Shown here: positions 27,538 through 37,387 of the stretch, piece after piece
Position numbering within the stretch: position 1 is the stretch's first letter
Layout: each line of letters begins with the position of its first letter
From: Desmodus rotundus
Taxonomy: Eukaryota > Chordata > Mammalia > Chiroptera > Phyllostomidae
Direction: 5' to 3'
DNA: 64,000 bases
Assembly (NCBI RefSeq): GCF_022682495.2
Contig: NW_026527267.1
Span: 43,110 to 107,109 of the forward strand
The notes under the pieces: model-generated
Told to the model about the DNA's origin: nothing
Databases searched by the model: none
The model's input: only the letters and a program-made list of their open reading frames with translations
Translations under genes and position numbers: made by a program

Positions 27538-29512
27538 CGACCCCCTTACGGATGGAGGAACAGGGGGATCTTCGCAGTGGGGCGGTCGGGACGGAGGGGT
27601 GGGTCTGCGCGTCTCCAGCCACTTAGCCCAGTGACCCGCAGCCCGGCCCCAGAGTTCCAAGCTCCATGGAGGCAGGGGGCCTCTTATCACGGGAAGCAGG
27701 TGTCTCGCGGGGCTCCAGGGACGGCGTGGGCACTCTCTAGGCGAGAGAGGGTGCCCGTGCCCCGAGAGAGCCCCGGCGAGAGCCCGAGGCCTGGCCGCAG
27801 AGGCTGCCGTTGCCTCCCCCGGGCTCCTACCATGGGGCCTGGCCCTGCTCTCCCGAGGCCCTGGTTCGCCGCAGGTGAATGCCTCTTGCGGACGCCAAGG
27901 ACAGGAGGCCGCCGATTCCCTCACAGAGGTGGGGGTTCGAGCTCTGGGGGACTGAGGTCGCAGCGGTCTCACTCCATTTTTGGGTGCTTCTGCACAGACT
28001 GGAGGGTTGAAGCGGCTGGGCCCAAGTCTGCCGCCTTGTGGCAGGGTGGGGGCGTTGCAGGCGAAGCAAGGCTCTTAGCCTCCCAGGCGGGGCACAGGCC
28101 AGACTCCCCACAGGAGAACAGGTCCGTGGACGAGGGTCCCGCCCGCCCGCCCGCCCGCCGGGACCCGCTCCACCTGGCGCGGAACCGTGGCCGGCCCCTC
28201 TTCCCGGCCCCAGGTCCCTAGTTCTTCCCTGGCACTCTGCCTCTGCGGGGGTGGGAGAGCTGCTGGGAAGTGTGGTCCACGGGAAAACGCACGGTCCTCT
28301 GGATGGCAGGGAGGGCTTCCGTTAACTCTGACACCAGCCCAGGGACCCTGTGAACCTGGCCTGATATCTCAAGGGGGGGCGGGGGGGGCACGTTGCCCGG
28401 AGGGATGCTTGCGGGGGGGGGGGGGGGGGGCCTGCTTGCGCCTGCGCGGCCCCGCCTCTTGGCCCGTAAACCACCCGGCCGCGGCTCGGACAAAAGCCAT
28501 CTCCTGGGCGCCTCCCCCCTGTTCTTCCATCCGTAAAGGGGGACCCCTTTACGGATGGAAGAACAGGGGGATCTTCGCAGTGGCGGGGACGGGACGGAGG
28601 GGTCTGCGGGTTTGCCGCCACGAGGGCCAGTTGCTCGCACCCCGGCCCCCTGTGTCCGTGCTCCATGGAGGAGGTGGGCCGCTTATGGCGGGATGCAGGC
28701 GTCCTGCGGGGCTCAAGGGACGGCGTGGGCACTCCCCGGGCGAGAGAGGGCACCCGGGACCCGAGAGAGCACCCGGGAAAATGCCCCGCCCTGGCCCCCG
28801 TGGCTCCAGTGGCCTCCCTAGGCTCCTGCCGTGGGGCCTGGTCCCGCTCACCTGGGCCCAGGTTCTCCGCAGGTGAATGCCTTTTGCGGACAGCAAGGAC
28901 CACAGGCCGCGGATGCCTTCACGGGGAGGGGGGTTCGAGCTCTGTGGGACCCGGGTCCCAGCGGACACAGTCCCTTCTCGCGAAGTCCAGCCCAGACTTT
29001 AGAGAGTAGAAGCGTCTCGGTGCAGGTTTGCCGCCTCGGGGCAGGGTGGGGCCGTTTGAGCCAAGAAAGACTCTCAGCCCCCCAGGCAGGTCTCAGGCCC
29101 GAGTCCCCCCGGGAGACGGGGTCCCTGGGCGTGGGTCCGGCCCGCCCGGGCCCCTGCCCACCAGGCGCGGAACCCTGGCCCGCCCCTCATCGAGGCCCCG
29201 GGGCCCTAGTTCTTCCCTGGCACTCTGCCTCTGCCGGGGTGGGAGACGCGCTGGCAAGTGTGGTCCACGGGAAAAGGAACGGACCTCTGGGTGGCGGGCA
29301 GAGCTTCCAGTTCCACGGACAGGACCCCAGGGACTCTGTGAAGCGGGCCTGATATGTCCGGGGTGGGGCCCGTTGCCCCGAGGGAGGCTTCTGGTGGGGC
29401 TGCCTGCCCTCTGCCTGCCGGGTCCCGCGTCTTGGCCCGAAACCGGCCAGCGGCGGCTCTGACAAATGCCATCTCCTGGGGGCCTCCCCCCTGTTCCTCC
29501 ATCCGTAAGGGG
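27538..29512 (+). repeat. Dimer D15 (1975 bp)
   Basis: B starts at 28542. GGGT is duplicated (27597-27604), +439 is T (27981), +570 is A and poly-G is 18. Confidence 0.95.
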
Positions 29513-31481
29513 CGACCCCCTTACGGATGGAGGAACAGGGGGATCTTCGCAGTGGGGCGGTCGGGACGGAGGGGTCTGCGCGTCTCCAGCCACTTAGCCC
29601 AGTGACCCGCAGCCCGGCCCCAGAGTTCCAAGCTCCATGGAGGCAGGGGGCCTCTTATCACGGGAAGCAGGTGTCTCGCGGGGCTCCAGGGACGGCGTGG
29701 GCACTCTCTAGGCGAGAGAGGGTGCCCGTGCCCCGAGAGAGCCCCGGCGAGAGCCCGAGGCCTGGCCGCAGAGGCTGCCGTTGCCTCCCCCGGGCTCCTA
29801 CCATGGGGCCTGGCCCTGCTCTCCCGAGGCCCTGGTTCGCCGCAGGTGAATGCCTCTTGCGGACGCCAAGGACAGGAGGCCGCCGATTCCCTCACAGAGG
29901 TGGGGGTTCGAGCTCTGGGGGACTGAGGTCGCAGCGGTCTCACTCCATTTTGGGGTGCTTCTGCACAGACTGGAGGGTTGAAGCGGCTGGGCCCAAGTCT
30001 GCCGCCTTGTGGCAGGGTGGGGGCGTTGCAGGCGAAGCAAGGCTCTTAGCCTCCCAGGCGGGGCACAGGCCAGACTCCCCACCGGAGAACAGGTCCGTGG
30101 ACGAGGGTCCCGCCCGCCCGCCCGCCCGCCGGGACCCGCTCCACCTGGCGCGGAACCGTGGCCGGCCCCTCTTCCCGGCCCCAGGTCCCTAGTTCTTCCC
30201 TGGCACTCTGCCTCTGCGGGGGTGGGAGAGCTGCTGGGAAGTGTGGTCCACGGGAAAACGCACGGTCCTCTGGATGGCAGGGAGGGCTTCCGTTAACTCT
30301 GACACCAGCCCAGGGACCCTGTGAACCTGGCCTGATATCTCAAGGGGGGGCGGGGGGGGCACGTTGCCCGGAGGGATGCTTGCGGGGGGGGGGGGGGGGC
30401 CTGCTTGCGCCTGCGCGGCCCCGCCTCTTGGCCCGTAAACCACCCGGCCGCGGCTCGGACAAAAGCCATCTCCTGGGCGCCTCCCCCCTGTTCTTCCATC
30501 CGTAAAGGGGGACCCCTTTACGGATGGAAGAACAGGGGGATCTTCGCAGTGGCGGGGACGGGACGGAGGGGTCTGCGGGTTTGCCGCCACGAGGGCCAGT
30601 TGCTCGCACCCCGGCCCCCTGTGTCCGTGCTCCATGGAGGAGGTGGGCCGCTTATGGCGGGATGCAGGCGTCCTGCGGGGCTCAAGGGACGGCGTGGGCA
30701 CTCCCCGGGCGAGAGAGGGCACCCGGGACCCGAGAGAGAACCCGGGAAAATGCCCCGCCCTGGCCCCCGTGGCTCCAGTGGCCTCCCTAGGCTCCTGCCG
30801 TGGGGCCTGGTCCCGCTCACCTGGGCCCAGGTTCTCCGCAGGTGAATGCCTTTTGCGGACAGCAAGGACCACAGGCCGCGGATGCCTTCACGGGGAGGGG
30901 GGTTCGAGCTCTGTGGGACCCGGGTCCCAGCGGACACAGTCCCTTCTCGCGAAGTCCAGCCCAGACTTTAGAGAGTAGAAGCGTCTCGGTGCAGGTTTGC
31001 CGCCTCGGGGCAGGGTGGGGCCGTTTGAGCCAAGAAAGACTCTCAGCCCCCCAGGCAGGTCTCAGGCCCGAGTCCCCCCGGGAGACGGGGTCCCTGGGCG
31101 TGGGTCCGGCCCGCCCGGGCCCCTGCCCACCAGGCGCGGAACCCTGGCCCGCCCCTCATCGAGGCCCCGGGGCCCTAGTTCTTCCCTGGCACTCTGCCTC
31201 TGCCGGGGTGGGAGACGCGCTGGCAAGTGTGGTCCACGGGAAAAGGAACGGACCTCTGGGTGGCGGGCAGAGCTTCCAGTTCCACGGACAGGACCCCAGG
31301 GACTCTGTGAAGCGGGCCTGATATGTCCGGGGTGGGGCCCGTTGCCCCGAGGGAGGCTTCTGGTGGGGCTGCCTGCCCTCTGCCTGCCGGGTCCCGCGTC
31401 TTGGCCCGAAACCGGCCAGCGGCGGCTCTGACAAATGCCATCTCCTGGGGGCCTCCCCCCTGTTCCTCCATCCGTAAGGGG
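29513..31481 (+). repeat. Dimer D16 (1969 bp)
   Basis: B starts at 30511. Poly-G is 16 and +570 is C. It holds the third B-half substitution of the array, C to A at 30739. Confidence 0.95.
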
Positions 31482-33451
31482 CGACCCCCTTACGGATGGA
31501 GGAACAGGGGGATCTTCGCAGTGGGGCGGTCGGGACGGAGGGGTCTGCGCGTCTCCAGCCACTTAGCCCAGTGACCCGCAGCCCGGCCCCAGAGTTCCAA
31601 GCTCCATGGAGGCAGGGGGCCTCTTATCACGGGAAGCAGGTGTCTCGCGGGGCTCCAGGGACGGCGTGGGCACTCTCTAGGCGAGAGAGGGTGCCCGTGC
31701 CCCGAGAGAGCCCCGGCGAGAGCCCGAGGCCTGGCCGCAGAGGCTGCCGTTGCCTCCCCCGGGCTCCTACCATGGGGCCTGGCCCTGCTCTCCCGAGGCC
31801 CTGGTTCGCCGCAGGTGAATGCCTCTTGCGGACGCCAAGGACAGGAGGCCGCCGATTCCCTCACAGAGGTGGGGGTTCGAGCTCTGGGGGACTGAGGTCG
31901 CAGCGGTCTCACTCCATTTTGGGGTGCTTCTGCACAGACTGGAGGGTTGAAGCGGCTGGGCCCAAGTCTGCCGCCTTGTGGCAGGGTGGGGGCGTTGCAG
32001 GCGAAGCAAGGCTCTTAGCCTCCCAGGCGGGGCACAGGCCAGACTCCCCACAGGAGAACAGGTCCGTGGACGAGGGTCCCGCCCGCCCGCCCGCCCGCCG
32101 GGACCCGCTCCACCTGGCGCGGAACCGTGGCCGGCCCCTCTTCCCGGCCCCAGGTCCCTAGTTCTTCCCTGGCACTCTGCCTCTGCGGGGGTGGGAGAGC
32201 TGCTGGGAAGTGTGGTCCACGGGAAAACGCACGGTCCTCTGGATGGCAGGGAGGGCTTCCGTTAACTCTGACACCAGCCCAGGGACCCTGTGAACCTGGC
32301 CTGATATCTCAAGGGGGGGCGGGGGGGGCACGTTGCCCGGAGGGATGCTTGCGGGGGGGGGGGGGGGGGCCTGCTTGCGCCTGCGCGGCCCCGCCTCTTG
32401 GCCCGTAAACCACCCGGCCGCGGCTCGGACAAAAGCCATCTCCTGGGCGCCTCCCCCCTGTTCTTCCATCCGTAAAGGGGGACCCCTTTACGGATGGAAG
32501 AACAGGGGGATCTTCGCAGTGGCGGGGACGGGACGGAGGGGTCTGCGGGTTTGCCGCCACGAGGGCCAGTTGCTCGCACCCCGGCCCCCTGTGTCCGTGC
32601 TCCATGGAGGAGGTGGGCCGCTTATGGCGGGATGCAGGCGTCCTGCGGGGCTCAAGGGACGGCGTGGGCACTCCCCGGGCGAGAGAGGGCACCCGGGACC
32701 CGAGAGAGCACCCGGGAAAATGCCCCGCCCTGGCCCCCGTGGCTCCAGTGGCCTCCCTAGGCTCCTGCCGTGGGGCCTGGTCCCGCTCACCTGGGCCCAG
32801 GTTCTCCGCAGGTGAATGCCTTTTGCGGACAGCAAGGACCACAGGCCGCGGATGCCTTCACGGGGAGGGGGGTTCGAGCTCTGTGGGACCCGGGTCCCAG
32901 CGGACACAGTCCCTTCTCGCGAAGTCCAGCCCAGACTTTAGAGAGTAGAAGCGTCTCGGTGCAGGTTTGCCGCCTCGGGGCAGGGTGGGGCCGTTTGAGC
33001 CAAGAAAGACTCTCAGCCCCCCAGGCAGGTCTCAGGCCCGAGTCCCCCCGGGAGACGGGGTCCCTGGGCGTGGGTCCGGCCCGCCCGGGCCCCTGCCCAC
33101 CAGGCGCGGAACCCTGGCCCGCCCCTCATCGAGGCCCCGGGGCCCTAGTTCTTCCCTGGCACTCTGCCTCTGCCGGGGTGGGAGACGCGCTGGCAAGTGT
33201 GGTCCACGGGAAAAGGAACGGACCTCTGGGTGGCGGGCAGAGCTTCCAGTTCCACGGACAGGACCCCAGGGACTCTGTGAAGCGGGCCTGATATGTCCGG
33301 GGTGGGGCCCGTTGCCCCGAGGGAGGCTTCTGGTGGGGCTGCCTGCCCTCTGCCTGCCGGGTCCCGCGTCTTGGCCCGAAACCGGCCAGCGGCGGCTCTG
33401 ACAAATGCCATCTCCTGGGGGCCTCCCCCCTGTTCCTCCATCCGTAAGGGG
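31482..33451 (+). repeat. Dimer D17 (1970 bp)
   Basis: B starts at 32481. Poly-G is 17 and +570 is A. It appears identical to D22. Confidence 0.95.
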
Positions 33452-33481
33452 CGACCCCCTTACGGATGGAGGAACAGGGGG
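33426..33481. repeat. B-to-A junction palindrome, CGAC loop (representative)
   Basis: This is a 56-bp perfect inverted repeat with 26-bp arms at 33426-33451 and 33456-33481 and a CGAC loop at 33452-33455. It is related to the GA-loop palindrome but has TTCCTCC instead of TTCTTCC and TAAGGGG instead of TAAAGGGG. Both differences are mirrored in the other arm, so pairing stays perfect. It occurs at every dimer boundary, where the dimer start coordinate is the first base of the loop. Confidence 0.95.
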
Positions 33482-33581
33482 ATCTTCGCAGTGGGGCGGT
33501 CGGGACGGAGGGGTCTGCGCGTCTCCAGCCACTTAGCCCAGTGACCCGCAGCCCGGCCCCAGAGTTCCAAGCTCCATGGAG

Positions 33582-33590
33582 GCAGGGGGC
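33582..33590 (+). promoter_or_regulatory. Weak CTCF-core-like match (GCAGGGGGC) in A half
   Basis: The sequence fits the central SYAGRKGGC part of the CTCF consensus but not its CCA start or RS end. It is present in every A half near +130. The B half has GGAGGTGGGCCG here and does not fit. A match this short is expected by chance in GC-rich DNA. Confidence 0.15.
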
Positions 33591-34047
33591 CTCTTATCAC
33601 GGGAAGCAGGTGTCTCGCGGGGCTCCAGGGACGGCGTGGGCACTCTCTAGGCGAGAGAGGGTGCCCGTGCCCCGAGAGAGCCCCGGCGAGAGCCCGAGGC
33701 CTGGCCGCAGAGGCTGCCGTTGCCTCCCCCGGGCTCCTACCATGGGGCCTGGCCCTGCTCTCCCGAGGCCCTGGTTCGCCGCAGGTGAATGCCTCTTGCG
33801 GACGCCAAGGACAGGAGGCCGCCGATTCCCTCACAGAGGTGGGGGTTCGAGCTCTGGGGGACTGAGGTCGCAGCGGTCTCACTCCATTTTGGGGTGCTTC
33901 TGCACAGACTGGAGGGTTGAAGCGGCTGGGCCCAAGTCTGCCGCCTTGTGGCAGGGTGGGGGCGTTGCAGGCGAAGCAAGGCTCTTAGCCTCCCAGGCGG
34001 GGCACAGGCCAGACTCCCCACAGGAGAACAGGTCCGTGGACGAGGGT

Positions 34048-34067
34048 CCCGCCCGCCCGCCCGCCCG
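34048..34067 (+). repeat. (CCCG)5 microsatellite in A half (representative)
   Basis: There are five tandem CCCG tetramers followed by CCGGGA. The count is five in every A half except D20, which has six (37984-38007) and is therefore 4 bp longer. Confidence 0.9.
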
Positions 34068-34168
34068 CCGGGACCCGCTCCACCTGGCGCGGAACCGTGG
34101 CCGGCCCCTCTTCCCGGCCCCAGGTCCCTAGTTCTTCCCTGGCACTCTGCCTCTGCGGGGGTGGGAGA

Positions 34169-34186
34169 GCTGCTGGGAAGTGTGGT
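34169..34186 (-). promoter_or_regulatory. Possible ZNF143-type site (ACCACACTTCCCAG on minus strand)
   Basis: The minus strand reads ACCACACTTCCCAG, one mismatch from the ZNF143 SBS2 core ACTACANNTCCCAG. The B half has the aligned sequence with TTGCCAG, which breaks the TCCCAG core, and D12 breaks it by a G-to-A change at 22351. The element is otherwise constant across A halves. This is motif similarity only. Confidence 0.3.
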
Positions 34187-34282
34187 CCACGGGAAAACGC
34201 ACGGTCCTCTGGATGGCAGGGAGGGCTTCCGTTAACTCTGACACCAGCCCAGGGACCCTGTGAACCTGGCCTGATATCTCAA

Positions 34283-34298
34283 GGGGGGGCGGGGGGGG
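34283..34298 (+). repeat. G7-C-G8 run (GC-box-like, G-quadruplex-prone)
   Basis: Seven G, one C and eight G lie just upstream of the poly-G tract. The second run is nine G in D9, D12 and D29 and eight in all other copies. The GGGGCGGGG core resembles an Sp1/KLF GC box, and the G runs could take part in a quadruplex with the downstream tract. Both roles are inferred from motif shape only. Confidence 0.6.
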
Positions 34299-34322
34299 CA
34301 CGTTGCCCGGAGGGATGCTTGC

Positions 34323-34336
34323 GGGGGGGGGGGGGG
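34323..34336 (+). repeat. Variable poly-G tract in A half (13-19 bases)
   Basis: A pure G homopolymer sits 24 bases after the G7-C-G8 run. It is 14 bases here and varies from 13 (D3, D4) to 19 (D8, D11, D32, D33). It is the main source of length differences between dimers. In D25, D31 and D32 the base after the run is C instead of G, so the tract is followed by CCC. Homopolymer lengths above about 12 are error-prone in most sequencing methods, so exact lengths should be treated with care. Confidence 0.85.
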
Positions 34337-34343
34337 CCTGCTT

Positions 34344-34354
34344 GCGCCTGCGCG
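34344..34354 (+). promoter_or_regulatory. Possible NRF1-type site (GCGCCTGCGCG)
   Basis: The motif is one base from GCGCCTGCGCA, a common form of the NRF1 binding consensus. It is present in every A half except D9, where 16611 is A and the left GCGC is broken. The B half has no equivalent. It lies between the poly-G tract and the YY1-like site, 67 bp upstream of the junction palindrome. Binding is inferred from the motif alone. Confidence 0.4.
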
Positions 34355-34401
34355 GCCCCGCCTCTTGGCCCGTAAACCACCCGGCCGCGGCTCGGACAAA
34401 A

Positions 34402-34408
34402 GCCATCT
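34402..34408 (-). promoter_or_regulatory. Possible YY1-type site before the A-to-B palindrome
   Basis: The minus strand reads GGAGATGGCTTTTG, containing the AGATGGC core of YY1-type sites. The matching place in the B half (35374-35380) also keeps AGATGGC, so the core is shared by both halves about 12-13 bp before the junction palindrome arm. The human X-linked macrosatellite DXZ4 is known to bind YY1 and CTCF, which makes this worth testing, but nothing here shows homology to DXZ4. Confidence 0.3.
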
Positions 34409-34420
34409 CCTGGGCGCCTC

Positions 34421-34476
34421 CCCCCTGTTCTTCCATCCGTAAAGGGGGACCCCTTTACGGATGGAAGAACAGGGGG
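34421..34476. repeat. A-to-B junction palindrome, GA loop (representative)
   Basis: This is a 56-bp perfect inverted repeat with 27-bp arms at 34421-34447 and 34450-34476 and a GA loop at 34448-34449. The arms begin CCCCCTGTTCTTCC on the left and end GGAAGAACAGGGGG on the right. The same palindrome sits at every A-to-B junction, with its loop at the B-start position given in each dimer entry, and I saw no arm change in any complete copy. It can form a cruciform or a single-strand hairpin. The last copy, at the window end, has a TC loop instead. Confidence 0.95.
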
Positions 34477-35418
34477 ATCTTCGCAGTGGCGGGGACGGGA
34501 CGGAGGGGTCTGCGGGTTTGCCGCCACGAGGGCCAGTTGCTCGCACCCCGGCCCCCTGTGTCCGTGCTCCATGGAGGAGGTGGGCCGCTTATGGCGGGAT
34601 GCAGGCGTCCTGCGGGGCTCAAGGGACGGCGTGGGCACTCCCCGGGCGAGAGAGGGCACCCGGGACCCGAGAGAGCACCCGGGAAAATGCCCCGCCCTGG
34701 CCCCCGTGGCTCCAGTGGCCTCCCTAGGCTCCTGCCGTGGGGCCTGGTCCCGCTCACCTGGGCCCAGGTTCTCCGCAGGTGAATGCCTTTTGCGGACAGC
34801 AAGGACCACAGGCCGCGGATGCCTTCACGGGGAGGGGGGTTCGAGCTCTGTGGGACCCGGGTCCCAGCGGACACAGTCCCTTCTCGCGAAGTCCAGCCCA
34901 GACTTTAGAGAGTAGAAGCGTCTCGGTGCAGGTTTGCCGCCTCGGGGCAGGGTGGGGCCGTTTGAGCCAAGAAAGACTCTCAGCCCCCCAGGCAGGTCTC
35001 AGGCCCGAGTCCCCCCGGGAGACGGGGTCCCTGGGCGTGGGTCCGGCCCGCCCGGGCCCCTGCCCACCAGGCGCGGAACCCTGGCCCGCCCCTCATCGAG
35101 GCCCCGGGGCCCTAGTTCTTCCCTGGCACTCTGCCTCTGCCGGGGTGGGAGACGCGCTGGCAAGTGTGGTCCACGGGAAAAGGAACGGACCTCTGGGTGG
35201 CGGGCAGAGCTTCCAGTTCCACGGACAGGACCCCAGGGACTCTGTGAAGCGGGCCTGATATGTCCGGGGTGGGGCCCGTTGCCCCGAGGGAGGCTTCTGG
35301 TGGGGCTGCCTGCCCTCTGCCTGCCGGGTCCCGCGTCTTGGCCCGAAACCGGCCAGCGGCGGCTCTGACAAATGCCATCTCCTGGGGGCCTCCCCCCTGT
35401 TCCTCCATCCGTAAGGGG
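34448..35418 (+). repeat. Representative B half-unit (971 bp, dimer D18)
   Basis: This is the second half of the dimer, from the GA loop to the base before the next CGAC loop. It is exactly 971 bp in 31 of 32 copies; D25 is 960 bp. I found only three single-base differences in all 32 copies: two in D3 and one in D16. It is a diverged relative of the A half, so an ancestral unit of about 1 kb probably duplicated before the dimer was amplified. Three overlapping frames stay open over much of it, but this is expected at such GC content and I do not call a gene. Confidence 0.95.
35306..35325 (+). repeat. 9-bp direct repeats CTGCCTGCC in B half
   Basis: Two copies of CTGCCTGCC (35306-35314 and 35317-35325) are separated by CT. 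All B halves have both copies except D25, which has lost one copy plus the spacer (11 bp). Confidence 0.85.
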
Positions 35419-37387
35419 CGACCCCCTTACGGATGGAGGAACAGGGGGATCTTCGCAGTGGGGCGGTCGGGACGGAGGGGTCTGCGCGTCTCCAGCCACT
35501 TAGCCCAGTGACCCGCAGCCCGGCCCCAGAGTTCCAAGCTCCATGGAGGCAGGGGGCCTCTTATCACGGGAAGCAGGTGTCTCGCGGGGCTCCAGGGACG
35601 GCGTGGGCACTCTCTAGGCGAGAGAGGGTGCCCGTGCCCCGAGAGAGCCCCGGCGAGAGCCCGAGGCCTGGCCGCAGAGGCTGCCGTTGCCTCCCCCGGG
35701 CTCCTACCATGGGGCCTGGCCCTGCGCTCCCGAGGCCCTGGTTCGCCGCAGGTGAATGCCTCTTGCGGACGCCAAGGACAGGAGGCCGCCGATTCCCTCA
35801 CAGAGGTGGGGGTTCGAGCTCTGGGGGACTGAGGTCGCAGCGGTCTCACTCCATTTTGGGGTGCTTCTGCACAGACTGGAGGGTTGAAGCGGCTGGGCCC
35901 AAGTCTGCCGCCTTGTGGCAGGGTGGGGGCGTTGCAGGCGAAGCAAGGCTCTTAGCCTCCCAGGCGGGGCACAGGCCAGACTCCCCACAGGAGAACAGGT
36001 CCGTGGACGAGGGTCCCGCCCGCCCGCCCGCCCGCCGGGACCCGCTCCACCTGGCGCGGAACCGTGGCCGGCCCCTCTTCCCGGCCCCAGGTCCCTAGTT
36101 CTTCCCTGGCACTCTGCCTCTGCGGGGGTGGGAGAGCTGCTGGGAAGTGTGGTCCACGGGAAAACGCACGGTCCTCTGGATGGCAGGGAGGGCTTCCGTT
36201 AACTCTGACACCAGCCCAGGGACCCTGTGAACCTGGCCTGATATCTCAAGGGGGGGCGGGGGGGGCACGTTGCCCGGAGGGATGCTTGCGGGGGGGGGGG
36301 GGGGGCCTGCTTGCGCCTGCGCGGCCCCGCCTCTTGGCCCGTAAACCACCCGGCCGCGGCTTGGACAAAAGCCATCTCCTGGGCGCCTCCCCCCTGTTCT
36401 TCCATCCGTAAAGGGGGACCCCTTTACGGATGGAAGAACAGGGGGATCTTCGCAGTGGCGGGGACGGGACGGAGGGGTCTGCGGGTTTGCCGCCACGAGG
36501 GCCAGTTGCTCGCACCCCGGCCCCCTGTGTCCGTGCTCCATGGAGGAGGTGGGCCGCTTATGGCGGGATGCAGGCGTCCTGCGGGGCTCAAGGGACGGCG
36601 TGGGCACTCCCCGGGCGAGAGAGGGCACCCGGGACCCGAGAGAGCACCCGGGAAAATGCCCCGCCCTGGCCCCCGTGGCTCCAGTGGCCTCCCTAGGCTC
36701 CTGCCGTGGGGCCTGGTCCCGCTCACCTGGGCCCAGGTTCTCCGCAGGTGAATGCCTTTTGCGGACAGCAAGGACCACAGGCCGCGGATGCCTTCACGGG
36801 GAGGGGGGTTCGAGCTCTGTGGGACCCGGGTCCCAGCGGACACAGTCCCTTCTCGCGAAGTCCAGCCCAGACTTTAGAGAGTAGAAGCGTCTCGGTGCAG
36901 GTTTGCCGCCTCGGGGCAGGGTGGGGCCGTTTGAGCCAAGAAAGACTCTCAGCCCCCCAGGCAGGTCTCAGGCCCGAGTCCCCCCGGGAGACGGGGTCCC
37001 TGGGCGTGGGTCCGGCCCGCCCGGGCCCCTGCCCACCAGGCGCGGAACCCTGGCCCGCCCCTCATCGAGGCCCCGGGGCCCTAGTTCTTCCCTGGCACTC
37101 TGCCTCTGCCGGGGTGGGAGACGCGCTGGCAAGTGTGGTCCACGGGAAAAGGAACGGACCTCTGGGTGGCGGGCAGAGCTTCCAGTTCCACGGACAGGAC
37201 CCCAGGGACTCTGTGAAGCGGGCCTGATATGTCCGGGGTGGGGCCCGTTGCCCCGAGGGAGGCTTCTGGTGGGGCTGCCTGCCCTCTGCCTGCCGGGTCC
37301 CGCGTCTTGGCCCGAAACCGGCCAGCGGCGGCTCTGACAAATGCCATCTCCTGGGGGCCTCCCCCCTGTTCCTCCATCCGTAAGGGG
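35419..37387 (+). repeat. Dimer D19 (1969 bp)
   Basis: B starts at 36417. +307 is G (35726), poly-G is 16 and +570 is A. A private C to T lies at 36362, at a CpG. It is the only dimer joining G at +307 with A at +570. Confidence 0.95.

Larger units (their letters stand above)
33452..34447 (+). repeat. Representative A half-unit (996 bp, dimer D18)
   Basis: D18 carries no private variant, so its A half serves as reference. It runs from the CGAC loop to the last base before the GA loop. A-half length is 982 bp plus the poly-G tract, plus rare indels. It is clearly homologous to the B half: both contain TAGTTCTTCCCTGGCACTCT, GTGTGGTCCACGGGAAAA, GGGGTTCGAGCTCTG and GCCATCTCCTGGG in the same order. 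By eye the halves are roughly three-quarters identical, which I did not compute. A-specific features are the (CCCG)5 tract, GTTAAC, GATATC, G7-C-G8, the poly-G tract and the NRF1-like site. The A half holds about thirteen of the sixteen substitution sites seen in the array. Confidence 0.95.
33452..35418 (+). repeat. Dimer D18 (1967 bp, reference copy)
   Basis: B starts at 34448. Poly-G is 14 and +570 is A. There is no private change, so internal features of the repeat are described on this copy. Confidence 0.95.

Noticed and set aside
30189..30872. Minus-strand frames of 176-228 codons crossing the poly-G tract
   Set aside because: Their reading frame and length change with each change in homopolymer length, so no protein is conserved between copies.
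33832..33855. GGTTCGAGCTC resembling a Pol III B box or tRNA T-loop, in both halves
   Set aside because: The match ends before the conserved final CC, no A box lies at the right distance upstream and no cloverleaf can be drawn, so neither a tRNA nor a tRNA-derived SINE is supported.
34477..34500. CENP-B-box-like CTTCGCAGTGG near the start of each half
   Set aside because: The required A and CGGG do not fall at the right spacing after TTCG in either half. The reverse-strand candidate CCCGCGT...CCGAA has the wrong spacing too.
34743..34803. Splice-like CTCCGCAG/GTGAAT in both halves
   Set aside because: Acceptor and donor matches are common in GC-rich DNA and no exon-like frame or polyadenylation signal accompanies them.
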